DNA from: Acanthochromis polyacanthus | Lineage: Eukaryota; Chordata; Actinopteri; Pomacentridae | Reading direction: 5' to 3' | DNA: 64,000 nt | Assembly (NCBI RefSeq): GCF_021347895.1 | Contig: NC_067132.1 | Location: forward strand, 4,323,268 to 4,387,267 | In this document: piece by piece, positions 40,134 to 51,222 of the stretch | Numbering within the stretch: the stretch's first letter is position 1 | Layout of the letters: every line of letters begins with the position of its first letter | Translations under genes and position numbers: made by a program | The notes under the pieces: generated by a model | Databases searched by the model: none | Told to the model about the DNA's origin: nothing | The model's input: the letters and a program-made list of their open reading frames with translations, nothing else

Positions 40134-41479
40134 ACACAATTACTGCAGGACTCTCAGGCTGTCAGGAAAAGCTTCACCTCCAGCATGATCGACCACATCA
40201 CCAACAACCTACCTGGAAGAGGTTCAGGGACCTGAAGATCACCAGCATCTTCAGCAGGATTTATGATCTTGTCTGAACTACATGTCACCTCTCTGATGTC
40301 TCTGCCTTCCATTGTTTCCAAACCAATGACCCAACATTCAGATCCACTTTATGCCGTTAACAACCAGAAGTTTGAAGATCATGTTTTACCCATGTATTGG
40401 TGGCGTTTGACATGAGAACAACCATTGCAACACCACTAGTACCTTCCTCTGACAGATGTGAAAACGTGAAGCCCATTAGATTTTTGGAGCTGTGTTCATT
40501 TGTGTGTTTTGGAGTGAGAGCAGTGCTTGAGAATCAGTGGGACACATTTCAGGATGAGGATAAACATCTTCAGGTGTCTCGTAGTCACCATCACAGTAAG
40601 CTCAACATGCTCCACCAGGCCTGTGCTGTACTACAACATTCCTGCCCGTGGCTGGAGTTTGTCATCTTATGGAACATACAGTTGTGTTGACATGTGTTTG
40701 CATCAGAAACAGAATCTTTGTTAACAGATGAAGCTCAGCAGAAGCTCACATAGTGGAGGTGTCTGAGGAAGATTTCTAAAAAAATGAGCCACTGTCATTT
40801 GGAAATAGTTCAGCTATAACAGATCAGATAGGAATCAGACATCTGTTTCTTCAAGCGTGGCATCGAGACCGGGAGAGGCAGGTGTGCATGACAACAGATG
40901 GTCGAGCAAAAAGCAATCACCCTGAACATCGGTAGGTTCACTCTCTCCACCTCTTTCTCTGAGTCTGGGATCTGATTTGTCACCTAAATGACAAAACAGT
41001 CTCACTTCTACCTTTTTAACAGACATAGGTAGTGACTACTGCCCTCCATGTCATGGTTCAACCAACAAGCTGAAACTTATGATCCAACCGCTACAGTCAG
41101 CTGGATGGAACAAAAACAACCAGCTGTCGTTGCTTTAGGTGAAGCAATTTATTACTCAGTGATAGAAGTAACTTAAAAGTGAGCAAACAACAGAAAACAA
41201 AATTGCTGAATGTTGCTAAATCAAAGAACAAAATAAAAAATGGCCAGCAGAGTTCTTAAACCAGCTAAACAAAAGTAAAGCAACTAAACTGCATAGTCAA
41301 ACTTAAACACAGCAGCAGCAGCACCCGTACCAAACAGAAACTAACAGAAACCAGTGCAGAATACACTGGTGCCTCAAAACACACATCTTCAATGAAACAC
41401 AGCACACAAATCACCATCCCTCCGTGGCTACAGGACACACACAAAACACAAGTAGCTTCTACTTAATCAGCTGCCAGCA
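40134..41479. other. Nothing recognised
   Basis: Overlapping plus frames at 40397-40724 have no motif. The sequence is not visibly repetitive within this window. Confidence 0.45.
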
Positions 41480-41835
41480 GGTTCAATTCAGTTTAGTGTC
41501 TTTGTTGTCATTCCAACCTGTGCATTGAAATTAGGTTAAAAACAAATAAATAAAAACTGAAATAAATATCACTGATATAAAATATGTACTAAAAATACGC
41601 ACGTTTCGGACACACCCAACCAGACATAAACATTCAACAGTTATCCCTGAGAGTGTGGTTGTATTTGCACATTCAGGATGGCTCAGAATTTACACAGCTT
41701 TCTTGGCAGTGTTTAAAACATTGATTGCCACCGGGAAGAAACTGTTTTTCAGTCTGTTTGTCTTTCCCCTCAAGCACCTGTACGTTCTGCCTGAAAGCTG
41801 CAGCCTTCACCAAAATTTAAGAACCTGTCACTGAA
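41480..41835. repeat. Dispersed retro-repeat fragment, class uncertain
   Basis: The stretch 'caggttcaattcagtttagt' to 'accgggaagaaactgttttt' and 'cctgtacgttctgcctgaaa' reads like a fish repeat I have seen many times, with a sequence derived from a LINE or similar. I cannot assign the family from sequence alone. Confidence 0.4.
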
Positions 41836-42224
41836 TTAGCAGCTGCCAGCAGAAGCTTGACTTCAGAAGCTACGGAACACACAAAACACACAGGCTCAAC
41901 CCCAACTGAGAGTTTGGTTGCAGATTTACCCTCTCCAGGTGTGATGATGTCTTAAAGTGGAGGGAACTGGGTGGTGGCCCAATCAGATGGGTCCGGAGGC
42001 GGGGAGAACTAAGGCTGGAGTGCAGGTCTTCGGCTGCATCCATATCTCCACCCTCTGGACTTGCAGACTGAGCTCTCGCGGACTTCAGTCATACGTAATG
42101 TGACGTCTTTACCGTCATCACGTAAAGTCTGCAAGAGCGGGAGTCTACAGCATTATGAATGGAGCTAATAGACAGACTTGGAGTCCGTTTCAGTTGTTTC
42201 CGTGACACTGTTTGAAAAACTATC

Positions 42225-43602
42225 ATGTATACGCTAATCACAGCAGCACTCGCCTACGTGATCGTTCTGCTCCTTATAAGAAACCGGAGGCTGAGGGTTG
42301 TTGTACCTGACGAAGTTATTCAGGCGTTTGCTCTTCAAGACATACAGGTGAGTTTGTTAGAAATTGTGAAAAGTTACTGTGATAAAGTTTGTGCTAACCC
42401 ATGTCTGTTGGGGTCTAATTGATGGCGATGATGTTAATAATAATAATAATAATATTAATAAGAAAAATAAGAATAATTTTTTATTACAAATCAAATTTAA
42501 AGCTTTATATTAGCTGTTAATTGTGGAATTTCTTTTTGTCTTGTTGCAGATAAGGGACCCTGACACAACTTTAAACACGAACACACCGGTGTTGAAAATT
42601 TATTTGGATGAAAGCGAAGACCTCAAACAAACTTTCTGGATCTCCAGGGCAGCCTTCAACATGTTACTCACCACCCTGAACATGCACCGAGATCATGGCT
42701 GGGGATGTCACTTAGAGCTGCTAATTTTTCTTTACTGGCTTGCTCACGGAGTGTCATATAAGGTCACAGCTCAAGTATTCGATGTCCCAAAATCCACAAT
42801 ACATGTTATCATACACAGAATTGCTGCAGACATCAGACGGCACAAACACAAGGTCATCTTTTTTCCAAATCTCAATACAATAGCTGATGTTGGTCAGGGC
42901 TTCTCACACCTGGCACATAATGATGCCTTTTGCAAAGCTGTGGGAGCTATAGATGGGTGCCACATCAGAATCAAGCCACCAAAAAATAACTGCATTGACT
43001 ATTTCAACTATAAGCAATATTATTCAATTCAAATGCAGGCAATATGCAATGCTTCAGGACTGTTTCTAGACATATTTTTTGGTTATCCCGGTTCAGTACA
43101 TGATACACGCATCCTAACAAACAGCCCTGTTTGTACTGGTGCCCTTTATCCTCCACCCGGCTATTTCCTCCTAGGTGATGGAGGCTATCCATGCATTGAA
43201 AGTCCTATCACAATCATAACGCCTTTCAGGCAGCCACTAAGGGATAGAACCCAAGAGCGTTTTAACAAGCACCATGCTCGGGCTCGTTCTGTGATTGAAC
43301 GAGCCTTTGGAGTCACGAAGACAAGGTGGAGGGCAACCCTCTTTAAAGCTCTGGAGGTGGAAACAGGCTTTTGTTCTGAGATTGTCCTGGCTTGTGCTTT
43401 CCTGCACAATATTTGTAAAATGGTGGGAGATACCATCGAGGAGGACATTCTTCCTGAGGACCCTGGACCACCAGAACCACAACAGCATGGGGACTCCAGA
43501 GAGACAAGTGGTGTTCACATCAGGGACAGACTGGCTGCCCAGGTTTCAGCACCAGTTCAGTTGCCAGTCATGCTTAGAGACCACGATTATGCAGCTTTGT
43601 AA
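42225..43602 (+). CDS. HARBI1-like Harbinger nuclease/transposase, two exons
   Basis: This is the DDE nuclease that cuts the Harbinger ends. Exon 1 is 42225-42347 (41 codons, hydrophobic start then RNRRLR), ending at a consensus donor CAG|GTGAGT. Exon 2 is 42550-43602, after acceptor TTGTTGCAG, in phase 0. The spliced product is 391 residues, and an upstream ATG in the intron at 42523 is not the real start. Counting from that ATG, the nuclease motifs are D144 in AIDGCHIRI, D194 in GSVHDTR and E259 in SVIERAFG, with GDGGYP at 218-223. A helix-turn-helix-like segment (VTAQVFDVPKSTIHVIIHRI) precedes them. No stop or shift interrupts it. AATAAA follows at 43777-43782. It is a transposon gene, not the single-copy host HARBI1, because it sits inside terminal repeats beside the Myb-like gene. 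Confidence 0.92.
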
Positions 43603-43839
43603 AATGTTTGATTTTTCTGTTTTGTTTTTATTTCTTTGTTTTAAACCTTTAATTTGATTTGAATTTAATCAAAAGGAACAAAGTTAATTTCTTGCCATGA
43701 CATTTTTTTTATTTCTGTTTCATACAATGTGGGTTGTCCATTTTTCTTAAAAAAAAAATTCAAAAATGGTGATCAAAATAAAGATCAAGGACGACTCTGA
43801 ATTAAAATCAAAATAAACTGCATAGCTTCAAAATGGCAG

Positions 43840-44979
43840 TCAGTTTTTCTTTTCAACAATCTTTGCAAATAATGAAATTAGTTTTTCTAGTTGTTCTTGC
43901 GTTTTTTCTTGTCTTCTCTCCTCCCGGTCCTCTTGCTCCTTTTGCCTTTTCATTTGCAGCTCAGTGTAATCCCTGAGAAAATTCAGCGTCTCACTGTGTT
44001 TTCTTTTTTACGAGGTGCATGGCTGGTGGAGGTTTGGCTGGATAATGTAGCTGGAGACGGTGATTCAGGTGGTTCTAATGAAGCGCTCACAGAGTGTTCT
44101 GTAGTGGAGGGGTCAGGACTGCAGTCTGTGTGGTCAGGATGACTTTCCTCGCTGTCTGATGTTTTATCTCTCACACTTGATATTAAGTTTAGGGGTTGAA
44201 TACTGTGTCTGCTACCCATGGCACTGTGCATAGCACAGCAGAACTTCCAGTTTGCTGTTGTAGTCTCACCACCCTCTGTTCCCATACCAGTTTTTGGCAG
44301 AATGAGTTCCTATAAAAATACAAAATTGAAAAAAATGGGTACAAATTATAAATAAACCTTCTGAAAAAATATGAATTAAACAATGTTCTTACACCAGTGA
44401 CATTCAGCAACCACCCCAAATGAACTCAGTGAAAAGAGGCCCAAGTCACCAAGCACATATTGAACACACTGGGTTAAAGCTGTATTTTGCTTCACCCTGT
44501 ATTTTCTTTTAAGGTGTTCCCATTTCTTTTTTGCTTGCTCGCTGGACACAATATCATTGAGCTTCATTTCTTTGAGGATTTTTCTGTGAAGAATCCACAG
44601 TTTTCCACAATTAAACAAAGTGCAAGTCTACAAAAATAGCATTTTAATTTCTTGTGATATGTATAAAGAAGTATGTGCCACTGGATCAATTTAGTATTAA
44701 CCATCATTACCATACTCACATAAAGCCCTCAGCTGAGGAATGTCTTGTGCCTGTGAAAAGGTGGTCAAATTCCTCACGTAGTTCAATAAATTGAACAGTT
44801 TGCTCATCTGTCCCTGCAAATAAGATATAAATCCCATTTATAGGCTTTTTTTGAGAGTGATCAAATCAACACGTCGGCTATACACATCACAGAAATGTTT
44901 ATTTACAGAACCAGACTAATATTAATTAATTTGGGTATTACTTACATTGGAGGACTTGCTTTCGTCCTTTTTCCGCCAT
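43840..44979 (-). CDS. Harbinger Myb/SANT-like (MADF) protein gene, 1-base indel
   Basis: This is the DNA-binding partner that in known Harbingers brings the nuclease into the nucleus and to the ends. Four exons read in frame: 44979-44946 (donor GTAAGT), 44813-44720 (donor GTGAGT), 44583-44496 and 44309 onward (acceptor ATTTTTATAG). The trihelix Myb/SANT-like domain runs from WTDEQTVQFIELREEF in exon 2 to AKKKWEHLKRKYR in exon 3. Exon 4 begins with the family's GMGTEGGETTTANWKF block and a Ser/Pro-rich linker. The exon 4 frame ends at a TGA (43983). The sequence just beyond, in the next frame, is a highly charged coiled-coil-like tail (NFLRDYTELQMKRQKEQEDR) to a TGA at 43840. An A-run before the stop points to a one-base loss or a sequencing error. 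The exon 3 donor AGG|GTGAAG is weak. Confidence 0.8.
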
Positions 44980-45105
44980 TATTTTTCTCAGCTCATGATT
45001 TCAGCTTCAGACTGCACAGCTTTTATAGGCCAGACGCAATAAAAAAATCGAAAAATTTAAACGTCACTTCCATATTGCAATGAATTGTGGGTAATCAAAC
45101 TGGTG

Positions 45106-45151
45106 AAGTCTGCAGAAGTCTGCACCCCAAGCAGACTCTCTGGAAGTCTGC
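45106..45151. promoter_or_regulatory. Subterminal AAGTCTGC motif cluster of Harbinger
   Basis: The word aagtctgc occurs at 45106-45113, 45116-45123 and 45144-45151, with the inverted form gcagact at 45131-45137. At the other end of the element, gcagact lies at 42063-42069 and aagtctgc at 42125-42132. Repeated words near both ends of a Harbinger are candidate sites for the Myb-like protein. Function is inferred. Confidence 0.55.
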
Positions 45152-45295
45152 AGAAAGTCCGCTTGAGGCCCCTTGTGGACTGGATGAATTGTGGATTTGG
45201 ACAGCCCTCAGCACTCCTGGACTTCCCGTGAACGCGCCTGCAAAGTCCACGAGTTCGCAAGTGCGGTGAAGTCCAGAGATTTGGATTCAGCCTTC

Positions 45296-47619
45296 AGCTC
45301 TAGATTCATTAGCTGAGATGACTGGAAGCTGGAGAGGCTCTGAAACCAGCCACAGCTGGACCTACACAGGTCATCTCCCCACACAAAGGCCCTAAAGAAA
45401 TCCACCCCAGAAACAAGACGGCACACAATCACCTGTGGACGTAACACTTGTTCAAATCCAATCGGGGCAATCAGCTATTAACTGCTGCAACACATTTAGA
45501 GAAAGTCACAAGTCCAGCTCCTTCAGACTATTATAATAGAGAACCCTGTCCTCTTTCTGACCTTGCTCTAGTCTGCCACATTGTCCTTTGTAAATCCTTT
45601 GTACTGCCCTGCACATTTGCATATTTGCACTCAAGCATGTACTTTTGCCACTGTGACATCCATGTGTTTTACATTTTAATGCACTATAAATTGCACAGCC
45701 CTCCTACACAGGGGCAATGTAAATTTGTAGCAGTTTTGTCTTTGACTTTTTATCACTTCATTCTTTTTCAAATTGTCATTATTCATGGCACTGTTGGCTT
45801 TTAGCAATGCACTGGTTCTACATCCTTATTTATATTTACATCCTTTGAATATGCCTTGCATCCATTTAGGAGCACATGGAGCCATTTTTATTCATTCATT
45901 CTATATTATAATCTTTAATTTTCTTTTAATGAGGCTGTGTTTTCATGCTGTTGATCTGCAAATGATGTAAAGAGGTATAAAAGTGAGAATGTGTACAGAG
46001 GGATTGTCACGGTGACGGTGAACTGTGAAAAGCGCTAATATGTTAAGAGGAGGAGGAGTGTTGCCTCGTGTCTTTCAGGCTGTTTAATCATTAAAGCATA
46101 TATTCCAGGGAGAAGGGCATTTTCTGCCTGGCTAAGGTGGAAATGGGCAGAGAATTAACATGTTTTAAAGTCCTGAGAGGGGCTTCAGCCGTGAGGTCAG
46201 TGTGGCTAACAAGATTATCATGCTTGACTTGAGTAGCAGCTGAGCAGTAATATTGTTGTGACATCCTGCATAAAAGATCTGACCACAATTTCACACAAGT
46301 CAAGGTGACTGTCCTGAGCAAGCTCACACAGGAGCTCTGAAGGAGAGAACACACGAGTCTTTAACAGAACTCCCTTTAACAACAGAACCTTTGTGTTGGA
46401 ACATAATGTAGAATAAAAGCTCCTTTATTTCACTTATAACCTGTTTTTCAGCAAATAACTTTGCTGACACGATTTAACTGATACACATTCCAGACAGATT
46501 TCTCTTTCTGCAGTGATGAATCATTTCCAAGTGACTTTCAAAGTTGTTCTTGGAATTTATTATTTTGTTTCTTTTTGTTTGACCATTTCAATGTAAAAAA
46601 GGAAAACAACAACAAAAAAACAATGAATAGGTTAAAACTGAAAAAGAAGTGGGAAGAAGTGGAAGCTAATCTAATCCTACTCCTCCTGACACACCTGACT
46701 GTAAATCTATTCTTCCAACTTCTTCAAAACACTACCAATTATTTAAAAAAGACACAATAATAATAATAGTGAACATGATTTATAATAAACAGATAATATG
46801 TTCATCTACATTTATACAAAATGACAAAGACAAAAGGACCTAACAAGAGCAAAACACATCAGAAAGAAAAGACCCAGCTAATAATACACATGAATAAGTA
46901 TAGAAAATAAATCATAAAATAAAGAATTCAGAACAGTAACCTGTGGAAACATCATCTTTATCTTTTGTTCTTTGGACATTTCTTGATCTGCTCATCTAAA
47001 CTGTTCCAGAGTTTTACCCCACAGAATGAAATGCAGAATCATTTTCTATGTGGAAGGATTTTATTAATTTTCAAGTTATATTTTCCTCTTAATCGATATC
47101 CCTTTTCTCGACCCCTAAACAGTCTCTGTATGTTTTTTGACAAAACGTTATTTTTAGTTTTGTATGTGATTTGTTTGTAATTTCTTCACCATATCAGTAA
47201 ATTTTAACCATTGTGACTGTACGAAGTGAATGAGCGTGATCCTGATAGCCGACTTTTTCTGTATTATTGTGATGATCATTTTGAAAAAGTCTCACAGTGG
47301 CAGCTGTAGCTTAGAGTGCAGGAGCAAACATTTTTATCTGCCAGTACACTACAGAGAAAACATAACATTTAGCATCTGAACTGACATGTTTTAAGCTATT
47401 TAAAGTACAACCAGTCACTTAAATAGCCATGCAGCTGATTCTTATTGGTAGTCCATCTTTTTCTTTTTTAGCGGGCAGTTTGTATCGCAAGCTGAGTTAT
47501 GAACATATTTTATAATGTTCTATGTATTTATTTTACCAGTAAAAATGTTTGCAAAAACATTTATTTAAAGGTTGCAATGGTATTACTGTAAAATAAGTGG
47601 CTTTCTGAGGTCACTTTCA
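45296..47619. other. Nothing firmly recognised
   Basis: The 118-residue plus frame at 45448-45804 is AT-rich and motif-free. The stretch at 46010-46350 looks like unique sequence and could be regulatory, but nothing in it proves this. Confidence 0.4.
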
Positions 47620-48950
47620 TTCAGCTCAGCTCAGTGCAGCTCAGCTTAGACTTATGTACATAGGCTCAAAGCACATCATCATCATCATGACAATCTCAGG
47701 GCACTTCATGTGCAAAGTAAAGACAATACTACAATATTATTTTATAGAGAAAAACCCAACAAACACAAATGATTCCGTGGAGCTCTTTGGTGACAGAAGA
47801 TGAAAAAAAGTATAAATAAAAAACTGTTGAACAGGAAGAATCCTTGGACAGAACCATGCTCAGGAGGCGACAATCTGACTCACCTGAAGTGAGCCAAAGA
47901 GGAGAGAGCAGAGGACAGCAGAGAGAAACAGACAAATGTAAAAATAAAACATTGGTGAGGTCATTAACTGCATGTAGTAGAAATATGTAGTTCCACAGAC
48001 ATCTGTAGAGAAGATAAAACGACAAGAGACAAGAGATGCACTTGAAACGTAATGGTGACATATAAATACATGACTGTTCTGAGTCACCCAGACAATTCCA
48101 TGTTTTCCATGTTTAAATTTTGTTCATGTGCTAACATAACTGAGCAAGGGTTTTCTAATCATCAATGAGCCTTTCAGCACCATTAGCTAACACAATGTAG
48201 CATTAGAACACAGGAGTGATGGTTGCTGGAAATGTTCCTCTGTACCCCTATGGAGATATTCCATTAAAAATCAGCTGTTTACAGCTACAATAGTCATTTA
48301 CCACATTAACTATGTCTACACTGGATTTATCATTCATTTGATGTTATCTCTACTGAAAAAAATGAATGAAAAAAAGCTTTTCTTTCAAAATATGGACATT
48401 TCTAAGTGATGAACAGTAGTGTAGATGGAGAGTGAAAGAAGGGAGAGGTGGTCAGTGCATCATGGGACGCTCCTCAGAAATCTTCTATAGCAGCAAAACC
48501 TATGGTTAGTTCAGGATCAGCTGACCCAAACTATAAGCTTTGTCAAAGAGGACAGTTTTCAGTCCAATCTTAAAAGTAGAGAGGGTGTCTGGGAGCTGAT
48601 TCCACAACAGAGGAGCTGAAAACTGAAGGATCTGACTCCCATTCTGCTTCTGGAATCTCTGGGAAACACAACTAAACCTGCAGTCTGGATGAAGGACTCT
48701 ATCAGATGATATGGTGCAATACTGTCTTGAACATAAGATGGAGCTGGTCATTAAGAGCTTTATATGTTAGAAGAAGGATTTTAATTTCCATCCTGGATTT
48801 TACAGGAAGCTGATATGGGAAAAATGTGATCTCTGCTACTGGTTCCTGTCAGGACTCAGGCTGCAGCGTTTTGTTTCAGCTGGAGGTCATTCAGTGTTAT
48901 TGGAAAATGTCCAGCCGAGAAGTTACAGATCCATGGACTAGTTTTTCAGC
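47620..48950 (-). repeat. Old dispersed fish repeat, split by a MITE
   Basis: Two halves, 47620-48067 and 48424-48950, belong to one well-known teleost repeat: 'gagagaaaaacccaacaaac' and 'cagaaccatgctcaggaggc' in the first, and 'gtgcatcatgggacgctcct', 'cttaaaagtagagagggtgt' and 'cattctgcttctggaatctc' in the second. The MITE 48068-48423 sits between them. The left edge has five-base 'gctca' repeats. The class is uncertain. I take the orientation to be opposite to the tail at 21170. Confidence 0.6.
48068..48423. mobile_element. MITE of Tc1 type, copy B
   Basis: It is nearly identical in its interior to copy A at 28237-28607, sharing over 200 bases from 'gtgctaacataactgagcaa' onward. The left end 'tgactgttctgagtcaccc' and the right end 'gatgaacagtagtgta' are the degraded inverted repeats. 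It inserted into the older repeat around it. Confidence 0.8.
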
Positions 48951-49779
48951 ATCACCCTGAGACAAGATGCTCCTGATTTTGTTGATGATAATGTGCAGGT
49001 GAATGGAGGCCGTCCTACACACTCGTTAATGTGTGAGTTAAAGGACACATCAGTTCTTCACAGTGGAACTAGAGGGGAAACATTTCATACAGAGTAACTA
49101 TGCCGTTAGAAAGCGTGTTTCTGGACCAAATAAAATCACTTTTATCTGAACTTTGAAGGAATAAAATACACGTCTTCCAGGCCTTTTTTCTTTAAAATAT
49201 ACTTGTGTACTTGTAACACCTTTGAAGCTGTCTTCTTCATCCTGAAAGCCAAACATTATAACCATTGAGGATGACTTTTCAGTACTACCACATTAAAATG
49301 TTAAAGGTTGCGTGGCGGTACAATGTTTTTTAAGTTGTTAAACATCATTACTAATCTCAAAACCTTTTTTCATTAAACTCTGCTGGAGTAAAGTTCACTG
49401 AATCAAAGTTTCGCTGACAAGGCTGCACTTTTTGAATCCGTGCCATCATAATCTGGGCTGCTCTAATTGGAAATCCAGGATCCCCAACAATGCCAAGTAA
49501 ATGTGGCCATCAATACTCTGAATTGAAAATTAGGTCAGCAAAAGAGCATTTGCTCAAATTATATTAGATTTCTTCAGGGAATAGCAGAGTAGGGCGAAGA
49601 AGATGAGCATCTATCATCTAACAGGATTTGATCTACTCCTGGTCACTCTGTTCTCACTTTCTCCTCTTTTCTTCTTGACTTCTTTCACTCCACTCGTTTA
49701 TCCTCTGAAATATCCTCCACTGAAAACAGAAAATATGAAACAAACAACAAAAACAACTATGAATATTTCTAAATCTAAT
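48951..49779. other. Nothing recognised
   Basis: Unique-looking sequence with short frames. The part at 49400-49560 has the even composition and absence of repeats that I would expect of a conserved non-coding element, but I have no alignment. Confidence 0.35.
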
Positions 49780-50262
49780 ATGCAAACAATGATTAAATGT
49801 CTGTTTTAATCTCCTGCTCCTTCTCATTCCTTTACTCAACACATTTTTATCTCTCCTCCATCTTCCTCTTCACTGCTTTTTCTAAATTTTCACACATTTC
49901 CTTTTTCTCCTTCATTCTTTTCCTCTCTTTCTCTTTCATCCCATGCTTTCTTCTCTCTCCTCACTCTTCAAATCTAGACTTCCACTTCTACCCTTTCTTC
50001 CACTCCTCTCCTCATCACACATTTCTGTTATCTCTTTCCTTCTCTTAACCTCTTCTTCTCACTCCTTTCTTGCTCCCTTCATCATCTCTCCTCTTCTTCT
50101 ATGCTTCCTCTGTCCTTTCCCCTTCACTCTCTTGCTCATTTTCCCTCCTGGCTCCTTTCCTTGTCTCACTTTCATGTACGTCCTGCTTCTCTTGCTTTAT
50201 TTTCCTCACTTTGTCCTTCATTACTTTCTTTTGTGCATCTTTCCATCATTCCAAACTGGCAA
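49780..50262. repeat. Long pyrimidine-rich tract
   Basis: For almost 500 bases the plus strand is dominated by C and T ('ttcctctcttctcctcac' type words) without a fixed unit. Several frames rich in Ser, Phe and Leu (49797-50288) arise from this bias and are not genes. Confidence 0.8.
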
Positions 50263-50340
50263 ACATTGAATTTCACAAACTCCTATAATCATTATAAAGC
50301 TATGGGCCATATTTATATACATATATATTATATCTATATC

Positions 50341-50530
50341 ACGCCCCAGAAGCGCGACTGGTTGAGCTGGTGATCCATAAACAACAGGGTCTATGCTGTA
50401 GTCTCTGACACAGCGGTCATGGGTTTGAATCCAGCCCACGGCCATTTACTGAATGTCTTTCCTCCACTCTTCTCGCCATGTTTCCTGTCTCTTTCTCCAG
50501 TTTTCTCTGAAATAAAGGCCTAAAACTTAA
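50341..50530 (+). repeat. tRNA-derived SINE (family C)
   Basis: The head contains an A-box-like 'gactggttgagctggtgatc' and a B-box-like 'catgggtttgaatcc' about 55 bases later. It then runs into 'agcccacggccatttactga' and the tail 'gaaataaaggcctaaaa'. I recognise this as a common fish tRNA-derived SINE. It is not a functional tRNA. Confidence 0.75.
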
Positions 50531-51222
50531 CTTTAAAAAAGAAATGCTGTATATGTAACCTCTCAAATAACTGACATGTAAAGCGTCTCATTTCTCTCTC
50601 TTCCCTTTCTTCTTTGCTCTCCCTTCATTTCCATCCATTTGTGCATTCTCCTTCCATCTCTTCCTCACATTTACGTCCAGCAGTCTTCCTTTAATCTCTG
50701 TCCTCATCCTCTCTCAGTTTTTGTCCTCTTACTGCCATGTGAAAGGATGGATTTTTTCCCTGTTATGTTTCTGTGACAGCAACGTGACGATGAACTGATC
50801 TGGTTTCAACTGAGCAAACCTGTCAATAATCTTGTCAGGCTTTATGCCGTCGAGATCGTCTTTTTCAATTAACATGATGTCTCGGTCACTGAGCCTGTCT
50901 TGGCCCACGGTGCCTCTTAACCTTGTGTGACAACAGCACAAGGCACTGAAGGAGTGTTTGCAGCTGCAGACTGAAATCATCAGGGCCACTTAGAAGACCG
51001 CCTCTGGGGTGGGAAACATATCATCATCAAGTGTTTGGAACATAGTGGCTGTGTCAGGGCTGTCTCTTTCTCCATCCTTCTCTTGACAGAATTTTGGCCA
51101 CCAGGAGTTCTTCTGGCTTCAATTAAATACTTTAATTTTGAGGGTTTTTAAGACAGTTGAACCCTTTATGGTTGGATTGCAGGCTGACATAAATTCTTCT
51201 CTCACACCTGAAAATCATGGTG
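50531..51222. other. Nothing recognised
   Basis: A second, shorter pyrimidine-rich patch lies at 50590-50720. The minus frame at 50729-50989 (86 residues) has no recognisable motif, though its 'RLSDRDIMLIEKDDLDGIKP' segment is charged and gene-like. Confidence 0.35.

Larger units (their letters stand above)
42032..45292. mobile_element. PIF/Harbinger transposon, two genes
   Basis: The 3261 bp element starts GGCTGCATCCATATCTC and ends with the reverse complement of GGCTGAATCCAAATCTC. It is flanked by the same three bases, TTC (42029-42031 and 45293-45295). A 3 bp duplication is the Harbinger hallmark, though TWA is the usual target. Inside lie a HARBI1-like nuclease gene (plus) and a Myb/SANT-like gene (minus) in convergent orientation with their ends 237 bases apart. 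Both are needed for Harbinger transposition in known systems. Subterminal 'aagtctgc' motifs occur at both ends. Confidence 0.9.

Noticed and set aside
42225..43602. Host HARBI1 gene
   Set aside because: The gene lies between terminal repeats with a 3 bp duplication and is paired with the Myb-like transposon gene, so it belongs to the element.
49797..50288. Serine/phenylalanine/leucine-rich membrane-like frames
   Set aside because: They arise from the pyrimidine-rich tract and overlap in several frames.
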